A stretch of 64,000 nt of DNA from Gottfriedia endophytica. GTDB taxonomy: Bacteria; Bacillota; Bacilli; Bacillales; Bacillaceae_G. A program made the position numbers and the translations under genes. The notes beneath the pieces were generated by a model that was not told the origin of the DNA, did no database searches, and saw only the letters and a program-made list of their open reading frames with translations. The stretch covers positions 62,001 to 126,000 of the forward strand of contig NZ_JAGIYQ010000006.1 of assembly GCF_017814275.1 (NCBI RefSeq), read 5' to 3'. Below are positions 16,568 to 26,439 of this stretch, piece by piece (position 1 is the stretch's first letter; every line of letters begins with the position of its first letter).

Positions 16568-17323
16568 CTATTTCCATTTACCTTTTTTTCCTTTAACTTC
16601 AAAAGGAATTACTGTCATTTTTGTATCCTTCTTCGTAACATATACTATTTCAAGAAGATAGAATGAACCTGGTTCGAATTTTATACGAGGAATAACTTTT
16701 ATCGTTTTTCTATTCTTCTTATCCAATAGAATCGTGACAGGCACTTCTTTTTCATTCTTACCAAGCTGTTTTATAGATACTTTATATGTGTCTAATTCAG
16801 ATTGTGTAATTGGTGTTTCTAAATTGATAGACCATACTTTTCTACGATCATTTGTAATTTGTTTCTCCTTGAAATCGAGTAAAAAGTTTTGATGATCACC
16901 AAATGCCTTCTTAATGTCAACATCATATACTGATAATGTTGTGTATGGTGGCAAATTAACTCTCCCAATAATACATGGATAACTTATCACATCCGCATAA
17001 GCTTTTCCTGGTTCTGGTGTAGTCTCCTTTACATAAATAATCAAACGTTCAAGTAATTGTTCTTGTTTTTCATACTTTAAACCGTATCCCAAATTGGCTT
17101 TTGGTCCTGCTGCTATGACATATAGGGTTCCAAATTTATGTACTCCCTTATGTTCCCTAGCAATTTTAACAAAGGCTTTTTCTACATCAGATAATTTCGC
17201 CTGATCGACTAATTGAAATTGATTACTTATTTCAGACTGCTTTTTTGCATCATCCGCAAAAACACTTGGAGTAGTTGAAAATAAACATAGTGAAGCCAAT
17301 ATCATTAATACAAATTTTTTCAA
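16568..17323 (-). CDS. secreted protein with PrcB_C-like domain
   Basis: 251 residues with a clear signal peptide (MKKFVLMILASLCLFSTTPSVFADD, cleavage after about residue 23; quoted only as MKKFVLMILASLCLFS). Residues 65-130 (GYGLKYEKQ, YVKETTPEPGKAYADVISYP) resemble the PrcB C-terminal domain pattern of a GGY block followed by a P-G-TYP block. The C-terminal 80 residues look like a beta-sandwich. Probably exported to the cell surface. Domain call by eye only. Confidence 0.55.
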   Translation of the reverse strand: MKKFVLMILASLCLFSTTPSVFADDAKKQSEISNQFQLVDQAKLSDVEKAFVKIAREHKGVHKFGTLYVIAAGPKANLGYGLKYEKQEQLLERLIIYVKETTPEPGKAYADVISYPCIIGRVNLPPYTTLSVYDVDIKKAFGDHQNFLLDFKEKQITNDRRKVWSINLETPITQSELDTYKVSIKQLGKNEKEVPVTILLDKKNRKTIKVIPRIKFEPGSFYLLEIVYVTKKDTKMTVIPFEVKGKKGKWK

Positions 17324-17427
17324 CTAAATTTCCCCTTTCCAAATCATTTCATCTATATAGACGTACCCCATGGAATATTGGTTACAACCTATTACAAATA
17401 TTTCCACATAATTATCCAATTAATTCT

Positions 17428-17476
17428 AAAAAAGCATAGCCTGTTCACAATTAAGTGAATCAGTACTATGCTTTTC
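17428..17476 (-). terminator. intrinsic terminator of chemoreceptor gene
   Basis: Stem AAAAGCATAG / CTATGCTTTT with inner GTTCAC / GTGAAT pairing and a T tail on the minus strand, just before the stop at 17481. Confidence 0.8.
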
Positions 17477-17480
17477 CTTA

Positions 17481-19337
17481 TTAACCACTCTTCTTTATTC
17501 GATCTAATTTTAAAAACTCTTTGATGGATTGTAACACCCGTTGATTCTTCTTATTTTTTGATGTTACATTTCTAACTCTTTTTACTTTTTGAGAAACATC
17601 CTTTTGACTTAAATCAATCACTGTTTCATGTTGATTGATGACCTCTTTACTTTCTTGCAAGTTAAATACACTTACTGCTTTTTGTAATTGCTGTGCAAGA
17701 GTTGTTAACGATACGGTAGAGTTGGATATATCATCGATTGAAGCAAGCTGCTGCTGCGATGCTTGATTTGATTCTTGTAAACTGACTACACTTTTTTCAA
17801 CAATTGTTTGAACTTCTTCTAGGGACTTTAATATTCCTTCAGTAAGTTGATCTACATCAAGTACTGAATTTCGAACACTATTTCCTTTTTTATAAGTTTC
17901 ATGTATTGTCGTTTGAATGCTATTTAAAGCATGGTTTGCTTTATCCGTATAATGTAACCCAGTTTGTATTTTTTCGATACTTGTATTCATAGAAACAACT
18001 GCTTGTTTTGTTTCAATTTGTACATCAGAAATCATTTTATGAATTTCTTCAGCTGATTTACGACTTTCCTCAGCTAACTTTCTCACTTCATCTGCAACTA
18101 CAGCGAAACCTCTACCATACTCACCTGCGCGGGCAGCCTCAATGGCAGCATTTAATGCTAAAAGATTTGTTTGATCCGATATACTTGTAATCATATGAAC
18201 AATTTTTGTAATTTGATTTGAATGCTCACCAAGTAATTCAATACTATGAGTAGTATGCTCTACAGATTCACTAATTTCATTCATTTGATTAACAACATTT
18301 ACAACAGCTCGAGTACCATTATCAACTTGATTAGTAGATTCTTCCATCATTTGAATCATTTGTGTTGAATTATTTGTAATTTCTTCAATTGCATTTGAAA
18401 CAGAATGAATCGAATCAGACATTTGTCCAACTGCATTTAATTGTTGTTCGAAGTCTTGCGTTGTATTTTGTGAAATAGTCGCTGTCACTTGAGCTGATTG
18501 ACTGCCTTGTTCAGTACTTGCAGACAATTCCTCAGACTGCATAGCTACTTGCTGAGCTGATAAACTAACCTCTGAGACTGTATGACGTAAATCGCCAATC
18601 ATCTTATTCAACGTAATCATCATTTTCCCAATTTCATCTAATTTTTTAACTTTAATTTCTTTTACAGTTAAATCACCATTTGAAATTCGATGTAATACTC
18701 CCGAAACTTTATTAATTGGTTTAATAATGTCTCTCATCATTTTCATTGCGATTAGAATAATCAAAATAAATACAACTAGACTAACCCCTAGACTTAAAAT
18801 CAAATTTTGAGTTTTTAATTGTTTTGCTTCATTTAATACTTTTTGGTTTATATCATTAATTTTATTTGTTGTTTGTGCTTTTAGCTTTCTATATTCTTCA
18901 AACATTTTCTTGCCTTTCCCAATATTTAATTGGGCTTGAACGACATCAAAAGTATCTACAAGTTTAATTTGTTGTTGGTAAAAGTTTATTAAATTCGTTA
19001 CTTGCGTTTCTTGTTGTAATACGTCCTTTTTAATTTCTGGATAAACACTAAAATACTTATGTATATTTTCTTGATCAACTTTTAAATTTTCAATATCTTT
19101 ATTTACATTTACAATTGATGCATCATTTTGAGTCATAACATAGGAGTCGGTTGCATTTTGGAGGCTTAACAAGCTTTTTTCTGGTCCATTGACGGCGTTT
19201 GTTAGTGGAAATACTTTATGTACAATTTCATCCGTTTTTCCATAAAGCTTTTGAAGAGAATACATATTCACGCAGAAAATCATAATTGTAAACAATAAAA
19301 TAGTCGCATAGCTAAACAATAATCTTTTCCATAACAT
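17481..19337 (-). CDS. methyl-accepting chemotaxis protein
   Basis: 618-residue chemoreceptor. TM1 at about 8-25, an extracytoplasmic four-helix-bundle type sensor to about 178, TM2 at about 180-199, HAMP ([16 protein letters not shown] onward, 200-255), then a long coiled-coil signalling domain. The highly conserved hairpin tip [20 protein letters not shown] is intact at about 405-425, so it can contact CheA/CheW. The C-terminal tail is basic. No chemotaxis genes nearby, as usual for scattered receptors. Ligand unknown. Confidence 0.95.
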   Translation of the reverse strand: MLWKRLLFSYATILLFTIMIFCVNMYSLQKLYGKTDEIVHKVFPLTNAVNGPEKSLLSLQNATDSYVMTQNDASIVNVNKDIENLKVDQENIHKYFSVYPEIKKDVLQQETQVTNLINFYQQQIKLVDTFDVVQAQLNIGKGKKMFEEYRKLKAQTTNKINDINQKVLNEAKQLKTQNLILSLGVSLVVFILIILIAMKMMRDIIKPINKVSGVLHRISNGDLTVKEIKVKKLDEIGKMMITLNKMIGDLRHTVSEVSLSAQQVAMQSEELSASTEQGSQSAQVTATISQNTTQDFEQQLNAVGQMSDSIHSVSNAIEEITNNSTQMIQMMEESTNQVDNGTRAVVNVVNQMNEISESVEHTTHSIELLGEHSNQITKIVHMITSISDQTNLLALNAAIEAARAGEYGRGFAVVADEVRKLAEESRKSAEEIHKMISDVQIETKQAVVSMNTSIEKIQTGLHYTDKANHALNSIQTTIHETYKKGNSVRNSVLDVDQLTEGILKSLEEVQTIVEKSVVSLQESNQASQQQLASIDDISNSTVSLTTLAQQLQKAVSVFNLQESKEVINQHETVIDLSQKDVSQKVKRVRNVTSKNKKNQRVLQSIKEFLKLDRIKKSG

Positions 19338-19519
19338 CTCTTTTTCACTCCACCCATTTTTTCTTTCTAGTTACATCATATAGTCAAACTATTCATAAAA
19401 ATATGTCATTATTCTTAATTTTTTGTAAAAAAATGGTAAAATTTAGCTAGCATCTATTTTTATAGCTAGTACTTTTTGTGGTGTATAATGGAAGTACATG
19501 AAAAAAGAAAGGAAATTCT

Positions 19520-19756
19520 ATGAAAAAATTAGCAATTTACCTAGTATTTGGTTCTTTTGTTCCATATTTATTTATTTTTGTGTTACCTTTTTTACCGATT
19601 TCAAATTCACTTAAAACTAGTTTCGTTCCAGTGCTTGTTATATTAGGTGAAGGAATGTTTTGGGTCGGAGGATTAATCGTAGGAAAAGAAGTCATAAAGC
19701 ACTACCGAGGATATATTAATCCAATGAATTGGTTAAAAAAGCGAAAAACAAAATGA
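19520..19756 (+). CDS. small membrane protein (transporter-suffix-like)
   Basis: 78 residues with two predicted helices (5-25 and 36-58) joined by a short polar loop, and a basic C-terminal tail (NWLKKRKTK). It resembles a group annotated as transporter suffix domain proteins. AAAGGAAATTCT upstream of the ATG. Function unknown. Confidence 0.65.
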   Translation: MKKLAIYLVFGSFVPYLFIFVLPFLPISNSLKTSFVPVLVILGEGMFWVGGLIVGKEVIKHYRGYINPMNWLKKRKTK

Positions 19757-19820
19757 AACTTTCATAAGTTATGAGTCTCACAGCCCTTTAAAAATAGATA
19801 ATCTTTGAATTAGACAATAG

Positions 19821-19856
19821 AAAAAGGATGCCTATCATAGTTAATGGGCATCCCTT
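19821..19856 (-). terminator. intrinsic terminator of the LOG family gene
   Basis: Stem GGATGCC / GGGCATCC region with a T5 tail on the minus strand, 9 bp beyond the stop at 19865. Confidence 0.8.
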
Positions 19857-19864
19857 AAATTAAT

Positions 19865-20452
19865 CTAATTTTGGTCATCTAGTTGCTTCCACTTATTCCC
19901 CATAGTTGGTCTTTCATACTCTTTCATCTTTTTATATAGGTCTACAGCATTATCAGCAGCAACCACTAGACCAAGATTACTTTCATTCATAAATCCTTCT
20001 TTCACAGCATGTTCAAGAAGAGTGATAACTGGTGTATAATAGCCATCTACGTTTAATAAGCCAATTGGCTTTTCATGTAATCCAATTTGTCCCCAGCAGA
20101 TGATTTCAAATAACTCATCGAATGTACCAACTCCTCCTGGCAATGCGATATATCCATCAGCTAGATCACTTAATTGTTTTTTTCGTTCATGCATACTATC
20201 GACTTCTATTAATTGAGAAAGACCTTGGTGGACAACTTCTCCCCTGAATAATCCTCTTGGCATTACACCTGTAACAGCCCCCCCAAGTTCTAAAACTTGA
20301 TTAGCAATTTCAGCCATTAATCCTAATCTCGAACCGCCATATAATAATTCGATTCCTTCAGTGGCAAAAATTTTCCCAAGTTCACGTGCCTCATTGGCGT
20401 AAGAAGTTCTATCTCCCAAGTTTGCTCCAGCATACACACATACTTTTCTCAT
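19865..20452 (-). CDS. LOG family nucleoside 5'-monophosphate phosphoribohydrolase (YvdD-like)
   Basis: 195-residue Rossmann-like protein of the TIGR00730 family. Signature PGGVGTFDELFE is intact (about residues 98-109), and VYAGANLGDRTSYANEA and LYGGSRLGLMAEIA precede it. Family members cleave nucleoside monophosphates (cytokinin riboside type) to base and ribose-5-phosphate; the bacterial role is probably nucleotide salvage. GGTGGGAGAAATTT precedes the ATG. Confidence 0.9.
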   Translation of the reverse strand: MRKVCVYAGANLGDRTSYANEARELGKIFATEGIELLYGGSRLGLMAEIANQVLELGGAVTGVMPRGLFRGEVVHQGLSQLIEVDSMHERKKQLSDLADGYIALPGGVGTFDELFEIICWGQIGLHEKPIGLLNVDGYYTPVITLLEHAVKEGFMNESNLGLVVAADNAVDLYKKMKEYERPTMGNKWKQLDDQN

Positions 20453-20533
20453 AAATTTCTCCCACCTTTTCTTTTTCTTCTATTTTATCATACACTTTTT
20501 AAATTCTTTTAAAGGTCTTTCTGCTTATTTTTT

Positions 20534-20726
20534 GGCTGTTTTCGTAAACTTTATTGCTATTTTACAATGTGAATAGTTGATTTCCGCTCCTGGATGCTCG
20601 CTTTCCCTGGGGTAGGTTTTGCGCCCGGGCCTAGTTCCCTTGTTTCCTTGTTTCCTATTCCCTGATCTCTTCTCGCACCTTCCACTCCAACCAACTCTTT
20701 ATCACCTGTTTGCTTTAACAAAATCC
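20534..20726. repeat. fold-back repeat element R1 (decayed copy)
   Basis: Copy of the dispersed element described at 45127-45334. It begins GGCTGTTTTCGTAAACTT, has AGTTGATTTCCGCTCC and GCTCGCTTTCC, and ends with CGCACCTTCCACTCCAACCA. The centre is diverged and contains a CCCTTGTTTCCTTGTTTCC simple repeat. It fills most of the 437-bp gap between the LOG gene and the DHHW operon terminator. Confidence 0.75.
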
Positions 20727-20837
20727 TTTTAAAATAATAATTTTTTAGAAAACAGTTTATATTTTTACTAAAATATGGTGCTACAAATTAGATTAGTACA
20801 ACAAATAAAGATTATTAAATATGTAAATAACGTTCAA

Positions 20838-20880
20838 TTAAAAATGGGCTGTTACCTTAATAGATAAACAGCCCATTTTT
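20838..20880 (-). terminator. intrinsic terminator of MBOAT-DHHW operon
   Basis: Stem AAAAATGGGCTGTT / AACAGCCCATTTTT, 9 bp after the stop at 20889 on the minus strand. Confidence 0.92.
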
Positions 20881-20888
20881 CCAATCCA

Positions 20889-22088
20889 CTATTGATTATC
20901 ACCTTGACCTGGATGATCGTAGTTTGTCAATGCCGGTGTAACATAAATCGAGTTAACATTATTTAACAGAATTACAGTATCAATATGATTCTGTTTAATG
21001 TAATCAGTAATTTTCATTTTATTAAAATGCCTTAAATCAACTTGATATGTTTTATGAAAATTACGTGCAAAAAATTGCAATGCAGCATTTGCATATGAAT
21101 CTTTTAAGATTAAAAGATTACCACTTTTCACATTTGGGTTTACAACTTTTATTTCAGGATAATCCCCACCAACATAAGCCAGATAACGATTTACATAGAT
21201 GGATGAATTAGTTAAATAGTTGTCAAAGTAAAATGAATTTTTCTTTGTTCCATTATACGAAATAGAAATTGTTTTTTCCTTGAACTTAGGAGTTGCAACG
21301 GTAATGGTATCAGATTTCGTAGCATAACTTTCAGTAGTTTCCCGTGCATCTGACCCATAAAATGGCAGGCCTTCTTCTTTCCACGTAAAATCATTCGTAC
21401 CCAGTACCTTACGATTTGTACCAGTATTTTTATTAATCGTATTAATAACAGATTGATAGCTATAAAAAGCCGCTTTAGCCTTCCAATGATGGTCAGTATA
21501 AAAGTATAAATGACTTTCATTTAAATGTGGTTTCAAAGCTATACGCAAATCAATCGGATGTGCATCTGAATTGATTAGAGACAGTAATTGGTTTGTATTA
21601 TAATTACCATAACTAGGATAGTATGATGGAAACTTACCTTCCATAGTTGTTGGTTTATTTGGTGCTAATGCAAAATAAGTCGTAGCACCCAGTTTTTTTG
21701 CATCACTTGCAAATTTATTTATATGATCAGCAATTTTTTGAGCAACTTTCTTTGGTTCTTTCGGAATAGGAGTTAATAAATAACAATCATCACCTACATA
21801 AACATTACGAACAACATTTTGTTTTAAAAGATCTTTATTCACAGTTGCATTAGCTTCAATCATTTTTTGTCTACCAGGAATTTGATCATTAAAATATTGC
21901 TCAAATTGTTTTGTATATTTCCCACTAATAATAGATTCAGTGGTAGCTTTTGGTTCTTGAGCTAAGGCTCTATTTTCAATAGTAGAAAAATGCATATCAT
22001 GTCTCACCCATTCAAGGATACCGATCCCTATGAGGATTCCCATGAACAAAACAATTAAAATGATATCTTGTAATCTACCTTTCTTCAT
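20889..22088 (-). CDS. DHHW-family protein, AlgX/AlgJ-like acetyltransfer protein
   Basis: 399-residue protein anchored by one N-terminal helix (residues 9-28), the rest outside the membrane. YTDHHWKAKAAF holds the Asp-x-His pair and LKDSYANA the candidate serine of the SGNH-like AlgJ/AlgX fold. Such proteins transfer acetyl groups, supplied through the membrane by an MBOAT partner, to extracellular polysaccharide. The MBOAT gene is 16 bp upstream. ATG at 22088 with GGAGGATCAAA is chosen; an upstream start in the same frame would run into the MBOAT gene. Confidence 0.85.
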   Translation of the reverse strand: MKKGRLQDIILIVLFMGILIGIGILEWVRHDMHFSTIENRALAQEPKATTESIISGKYTKQFEQYFNDQIPGRQKMIEANATVNKDLLKQNVVRNVYVGDDCYLLTPIPKEPKKVAQKIADHINKFASDAKKLGATTYFALAPNKPTTMEGKFPSYYPSYGNYNTNQLLSLINSDAHPIDLRIALKPHLNESHLYFYTDHHWKAKAAFYSYQSVINTINKNTGTNRKVLGTNDFTWKEEGLPFYGSDARETTESYATKSDTITVATPKFKEKTISISYNGTKKNSFYFDNYLTNSSIYVNRYLAYVGGDYPEIKVVNPNVKSGNLLILKDSYANAALQFFARNFHKTYQVDLRHFNKMKITDYIKQNHIDTVILLNNVNSIYVTPALTNYDHPGQGDNQ

Positions 22089-22104
22089 TTTGATCCTCCA
22101 GTCG

Positions 22105-23532
22105 TTAAAAACGGAAATAGATAAATGGGTTAAATGTACTTGAGACAACGCAAATAATTGATAATCCAAATACAAATAAGTAATAACCAGTCAGACCAAA
22201 ATTTCGGCCAAATATCCGTATAAATATGTTCTCTTCTGAAGCTTGAACAATTTTATCACATATAATTTTAACAAGTGGCGTTGATCCAATAACCGCTAAT
22301 ATAATCAAGATTCCATATTCTGCAATATAATAACCAGCAGAATTATCCCAAAGTGCTGTACCATTTGCTCCGAACATAGTTTTAATATAGCTGAATGCAT
22401 ATCCAAATGTTTCAGATCTAAAGAATACCCATCCAATCATAACTAATAATAATGTGTAAATATGTTGGATTACGGAAGGTAATTTCACTAATAGTTTTCC
22501 TAAAAAAGCTTTCTCCAACATGATAAAAACTCCATAATACAAGCCCCATGCAATAAATGTCCAACTTGCACCGTGCCATATCCCAGTAGCTAACCAAACT
22601 ACAAAAATATTACGATAATTTTTAAATTTCGATCCTCTATTTCCACCCATTGGAATATAAAGATAGTCTCTAAACCACGTACCTAATGAAATATGCCAAC
22701 GTCTCCAAAACTCAGTAACTGATTTAGAAATATAAGGATAATTGAAGTTTTCTAAGAAATCAAAACCAAACATTTTCCCTAAACCAATAGCCATATCTGA
22801 ATAGCCTGAAAAGTCAAAATATATTTGAAGTGTGTATGCAATTATTCCAATCCATGCTAGAGAAACTGAAATATGACTAGGATTTTGTGAGAAAACTCGA
22901 TCTGCAACCCATCCACAATTATTTGCTAAGAACATTTTCTTACCTAACCCTATGATGAATCGTTTTGTGCCATATACAAATTTATCGAACGTTTCTTTTC
23001 TTCCTGTAATTTGATGGGCAACTGTTTCATAACGAACAATAGGTCCAGCGATTAGCTGTGGAAAAAATGTTTTATAAACTGCCATATTAAAAGGATTCTT
23101 TTGAACTGCACCCGTTTTACGGTATATGTCAATTACATAACTCATTCCTTGAAATGTAAAAAACGAAATTCCTAAAGGAAGAGGAATTTTTGGATAATGA
23201 ATAGTTGTATCTAATAATGTATTGATATTATTTACTATAAAATTTGAATACTTAAAAAATCCAAGTAATCCAAGGTTAGCCATAACCATTGCGGTCATGA
23301 TCCACTTTATTGATGTTTTTTGATCACGCTTTGCATCAACAATTAGTCCAAATAAGTAGTTTATTATAATAGAGAATAGCATGACTAATACAAAACGTGG
23401 TTCTCCCCAAGCATAAAAAATTAAACTAGTTATAAGTAGCCATAAATTACGAAAAGTGCGTGGTAATATAAAATAGACAACTAGTACAATAGGTAAAAAT
23501 AGAAATAAAAATACTGTTGAACTAAATAACAT
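22105..23532 (-). CDS. MBOAT family O-acyltransferase (AlgI/PatA-like)
   Basis: 475-residue polytopic membrane protein of the AlgI type. Visible blocks: YVIDIYRKTGAVQKNPFNMA, YFDFSGYSDMAIGLGKMFGF, FWRRWHISLGTWFRDYLYIP, and IWHGASWTFIAWG with the catalytic histidine. It passes acetyl groups across the membrane for O-acetylation of a cell-wall or surface polysaccharide, with the DHHW protein next to it as acceptor-side partner. The polymer is not indicated by neighbours. Confidence 0.92.
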   Translation of the reverse strand: MLFSSTVFLFLFLPIVLVVYFILPRTFRNLWLLITSLIFYAWGEPRFVLVMLFSIIINYLFGLIVDAKRDQKTSIKWIMTAMVMANLGLLGFFKYSNFIVNNINTLLDTTIHYPKIPLPLGISFFTFQGMSYVIDIYRKTGAVQKNPFNMAVYKTFFPQLIAGPIVRYETVAHQITGRKETFDKFVYGTKRFIIGLGKKMFLANNCGWVADRVFSQNPSHISVSLAWIGIIAYTLQIYFDFSGYSDMAIGLGKMFGFDFLENFNYPYISKSVTEFWRRWHISLGTWFRDYLYIPMGGNRGSKFKNYRNIFVVWLATGIWHGASWTFIAWGLYYGVFIMLEKAFLGKLLVKLPSVIQHIYTLLLVMIGWVFFRSETFGYAFSYIKTMFGANGTALWDNSAGYYIAEYGILIILAVIGSTPLVKIICDKIVQASEENIFIRIFGRNFGLTGYYLFVFGLSIICVVSSTFNPFIYFRF

Positions 23533-23650
23533 TGAATGTTCCTTTCTGCAAATTATTTTCTACCAATCATTATGTGATTTCACCATAAAATCTTTTATAT
23601 TATTACACACTATTTAAAAAGTTTCTATTCTACTATTTTTGTAGAGTGAC

Positions 23651-23683
23651 AGGCTAGAAAGCCCGTAAATACAGGCTTTTTTT
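23651..23683 (+). other. overlapping hairpins with T run upstream of MBOAT gene
   Basis: GGCT-AGAA-AGCC and AGCCCG...CAGGCT share the AGCC segment, so they exclude each other; the second is followed by seven T on the plus strand. No plus-strand gene precedes it. It could be a plus-strand terminator or chance. The surrounding 23533-23749 otherwise looks like plain promoter DNA. Confidence 0.35.
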
Positions 23684-23749
23684 CACATTTTCACCTTATG
23701 TTAACAAACTGATTAAAAATAGTTAATAAATAATTAATTGCTTTCAACA

Positions 23750-23793
23750 AAAAAACTAACTAAAGAGCAACCTCAAATAGTTAGTTTTTTTGA
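23750..23793 (-). terminator. intrinsic terminator of the thi operon
   Basis: Stem AAAACTAACTA / TAGTTAGTTTT followed on the minus strand by T residues, immediately after the thiE stop. Confidence 0.88.
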
Positions 23794-24426
23794 CTAATTA
23801 TTTATTTTTCGAAGTAATTCTTGTGCAGCTTGTTTTACGTCTTGTTTCCCCAATATCGCAGACACAATAGCTACTCCCTCAATATTTGTTCCCATTACCT
23901 CTACTGCGTTCTTTTCATTAATTCCTCCAATCCCTACAATCGGAATTGAGATTGCTTTACGAATTGAACGTAAATCATCGAGTGTTAAGTAATCTGCATC
24001 TAGCTTTGTATCTGTTGGATAAACTGCGCCGATTCCTACATAATCTGCTCCTTGCTTTTCTGCAAGAAGTGCCTCTTCTAACGTATTTGCAGAAACACCA
24101 ATGATCATATCATCGCCTACAATTGTTTTTACAACTGTAAGAGGTAAATCCTCTTGACCAATATGCAAACCATCAGCTTTTACTGCAAGTGCAATATCAA
24201 GACGGTCATTTATTATTAACGGAACGCCATATTTCGAAGTAACTTTCTTCAATTTAATGGCTAAATTGTAAAAATCTAGGCTACTACAATTTTTCTCCCT
24301 TAGTTGAACAACAGTCGCTCCACCTTGGATCGCTTCTTCCACTGATTGGATTAGATCTCGATTCCCTAATACATTACGGTCAGTTACTAAATAAAGTTTG
24401 TAATCGATTGATTTCTTAGTACTCAT
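23794..24426 (-). CDS. thiE: thiamine phosphate synthase
   Basis: 210-residue TIM-barrel enzyme coupling HMP-PP and thiazole phosphate to thiamine phosphate. Conserved blocks: YLVTDRN, VQLREKN, LIINDRLDIALAVKADGLHIGQED, GVSANTLEEAL, YVGIGAVYPTDTK and PIVGIGGINEKN. It overlaps thiM by 4 bp and ends the thiD-thiM-thiE operon. Confidence 0.96.
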   Translation of the reverse strand: MSTKKSIDYKLYLVTDRNVLGNRDLIQSVEEAIQGGATVVQLREKNCSSLDFYNLAIKLKKVTSKYGVPLIINDRLDIALAVKADGLHIGQEDLPLTVVKTIVGDDMIIGVSANTLEEALLAEKQGADYVGIGAVYPTDTKLDADYLTLDDLRSIRKAISIPIVGIGGINEKNAVEVMGTNIEGVAIVSAILGKQDVKQAAQELLRKINN

Positions 24427-25229
24427 TGTATTTTGCCTCCATTTAGTAACGTCTCAGCATTCATTTTTGAAACTTCATCAAATAAATTAATGCGGAATGT
24501 ACCAATTCCTTGCCCGTCAGTTAATCTTTGTTTTGCTAATTCACCGCTTAATCCCATTGTCGTAATACCCGCTGCTGCTGCAAGAAAATAATCAGAAGTG
24601 GCTCCTGCATATGTTCCGATCAATGAAGTACTCATACAACCTGTTCCTGTTACATCAGCTAAAATTTTATCTCCATTTGAAATCGTACATACTCTGTCTT
24701 TTTCTGCAATGATATCAACTGCTCCTGTAATCGCAACAACGCATCCTAGTTTTGCAGACAACAATTTCGCAATTTCTACACCATTTTCATCATCAGCAAT
24801 TGAATCTACACCTTTAATTTCAACATCTGAACCAGCAATCATTTTAATCTCAGACATATTTCCACGCACAACAGCAAATCGTACTTCTTTTAATAATATT
24901 GTAACTGTCTCAGTACGAAGTGATGTTGCACCAACCCCTACAGGATCTAAAATGACAGGGACACCTAATTGATTTGCTTTTTTCCCTGCAGTTATCATCG
25001 ATTGGATTGTTCGCTCATTTAAAGTACCAATATTAATGACTAATGCAGATGCAAATGAAACCATTTCTTCTACTTCTGCAAGATCATCTGCCATTACAGG
25101 AGATCCTCCTAAAGCTAAAACCATATTTGCACATTCATTCACCGTCACATAATTTGTAATATGATGAACTAATGGCTTGTTTTCTTTTACTAATTGTAAT
25201 AATTTACTAATTTCATTTAGAATTGTCAT
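24423..25229 (-). CDS. thiM: hydroxyethylthiazole kinase
   Basis: 268-residue ribokinase-like kinase phosphorylating the thiazole alcohol for salvage. Marks: PLVHHITNYVTVNECANMVLALG, ILDPVGVGATSLRTE, RGNMSEI and the C-terminal anion-hole block DVTGTGCMSTSLIGTYAG. Downstream of thiD with a 256-bp spacer occupied by a repeat element (25273-25472), an unusually wide gap for this operon. Confidence 0.96.
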   Translation of the reverse strand: MTILNEISKLLQLVKENKPLVHHITNYVTVNECANMVLALGGSPVMADDLAEVEEMVSFASALVINIGTLNERTIQSMITAGKKANQLGVPVILDPVGVGATSLRTETVTILLKEVRFAVVRGNMSEIKMIAGSDVEIKGVDSIADDENGVEIAKLLSAKLGCVVAITGAVDIIAEKDRVCTISNGDKILADVTGTGCMSTSLIGTYAGATSDYFLAAAAGITTMGLSGELAKQRLTDGQGIGTFRINLFDEVSKMNAETLLNGGKIQ

Positions 25230-25272
25230 AATTATTCCCCCTAATTAATTGGATAGAAATTAATTTATTTTT

Positions 25273-25472
25273 GGCTGTTGTCGTAAACTTAGAATGAGTT
25301 AAGTTGATTTCCACTCCAGGATGCTCGCTTTCCGTGGGGCGGGCGGTGAGCCTCCTCGTCGCTATCGCTCCTGCGGGGTCTCACCTGTCCCGCTGCTCCC
25401 ACAGGAGTCTCGCACCTTCCGTTCCAATCAACTTAGTAATCAACAATTCACCTTTAAAAAAACAACAATCTT
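25273..25472. repeat. fold-back repeat element R2 inside the thi operon
   Basis: Same family as 45127-45334, reverse orientation: starts GGCTGTTGTCGTAAACTT, then AAGTTGATTTCCACTCCAGG, ATGCTCGCTTTCC, a diverged GC-rich centre, CGCACCTTCCGTTCCAATCA and a CAACAATCTT end. It separates thiD from thiM, so it would be transcribed as part of the operon and could fold into a large hairpin. Confidence 0.85.
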
Positions 25473-25485
25473 ATAGAAAAACACC

Positions 25486-26298
25486 TTATTTTTTTACTTT
25501 ATTCATTCCCGCATTTTCATATAAAGTATAAAAATGATGAACAGGACCTACTCCTTTTCCAATTGGGAATGAGTGTTTAATTGCAGTTGTTATATAGTCT
25601 TTTGCTTCTTGGATAGCCTCTGTTAAACTGAGTTCATTTGCTAAGTTTGAAGCAATTGCTGATGATAACGTGCAACCTGTTCCATGAGTATTATTTGATT
25701 CAATTCGTTTACCATGATAATATGTGAAAGTTTTTCCGTCATAGCTGATATCAGTGGCATCATCTTCTAAATGACCACCCTTAACAAGTACAGCTTTTGC
25801 ACCCTTTGAATAAAGATCAATTGCAGCCTCTTTCATCTCTTCAATCGTTTCGATTTTCTTTCCAGTTATGACTTCAGCTTCTGGAAGATTAGGAGTGATG
25901 ACCGTTGCTAAAGGAATTAATTCTTGTATAAGTGTTTCTTTCGCATCCGGACTTAGTAAGTCATATCCACTTTTCGAAATCATTACTGGGTCGACTACTA
26001 TATTCTTTGGAGAATATTGTTTTAGCTTTTCGGCAATTATTTTAATCGTTTCGATTTGAGACACCATTCCAATCTTCACTGCATCTACTTCAATATCACT
26101 AAAAATAGCATCTAGTTGACTAGCAATCATTTCAGGCGTCATGTCCTGTACTGCAAAAACCCCTTGAGTATTTTGAGCTGTCACGGCTGTAATAACACTC
26201 ATTCCAAAAACACCATGAGCTGAAAAAGCTTTTAAATCAGCCTGTATTCCTGCTCCACCACTTGAATCAGATCCAGCAATCGTTAATACTTTTTTCAT
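25486..26298 (-). CDS. thiD: hydroxymethylpyrimidine/phosphomethylpyrimidine kinase
   Basis: 270-residue kinase making HMP-PP. N-terminal TIAGSDSSGGAGIQADLKAF, VITAVTAQNT, DPVMISKSG and the C-terminal catalytic block NNTHGTGCTLSSAIA identify ThiD. First gene after the TPP riboswitch. ATG at 26298 with GGGAGGATAAAC is chosen over an in-frame TTG at 26316. With thiM and thiE it forms a salvage-type thiamine operon lacking thiC and thiazole synthesis genes. Confidence 0.95.
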   Translation of the reverse strand: MKKVLTIAGSDSSGGAGIQADLKAFSAHGVFGMSVITAVTAQNTQGVFAVQDMTPEMIASQLDAIFSDIEVDAVKIGMVSQIETIKIIAEKLKQYSPKNIVVDPVMISKSGYDLLSPDAKETLIQELIPLATVITPNLPEAEVITGKKIETIEEMKEAAIDLYSKGAKAVLVKGGHLEDDATDISYDGKTFTYYHGKRIESNNTHGTGCTLSSAIASNLANELSLTEAIQEAKDYITTAIKHSFPIGKGVGPVHHFYTLYENAGMNKVKK

Positions 26299-26361
26299 GT
26301 TTATCCTCCCTTTCAAATGTAAAAAACTATTAAAACTACAGTTTCATTTTGTTTTTAAAAT

Positions 26362-26398
26362 ACAAAAAAGCACAAATCCTAGTAAGGACTTGTGCTCG
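26362..26398 (-). terminator. TPP riboswitch expression-platform terminator
   Basis: Stem GCACAAGTCC / GGATTTGTGC followed by T6 on the minus strand, between the riboswitch aptamer and thiD. With TPP bound, transcription should stop here. Confidence 0.9.
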
Positions 26399-26439
26399 AA
26401 CAAATCAATGGTATAAATACAAAGAATGTATTTTCGCTC

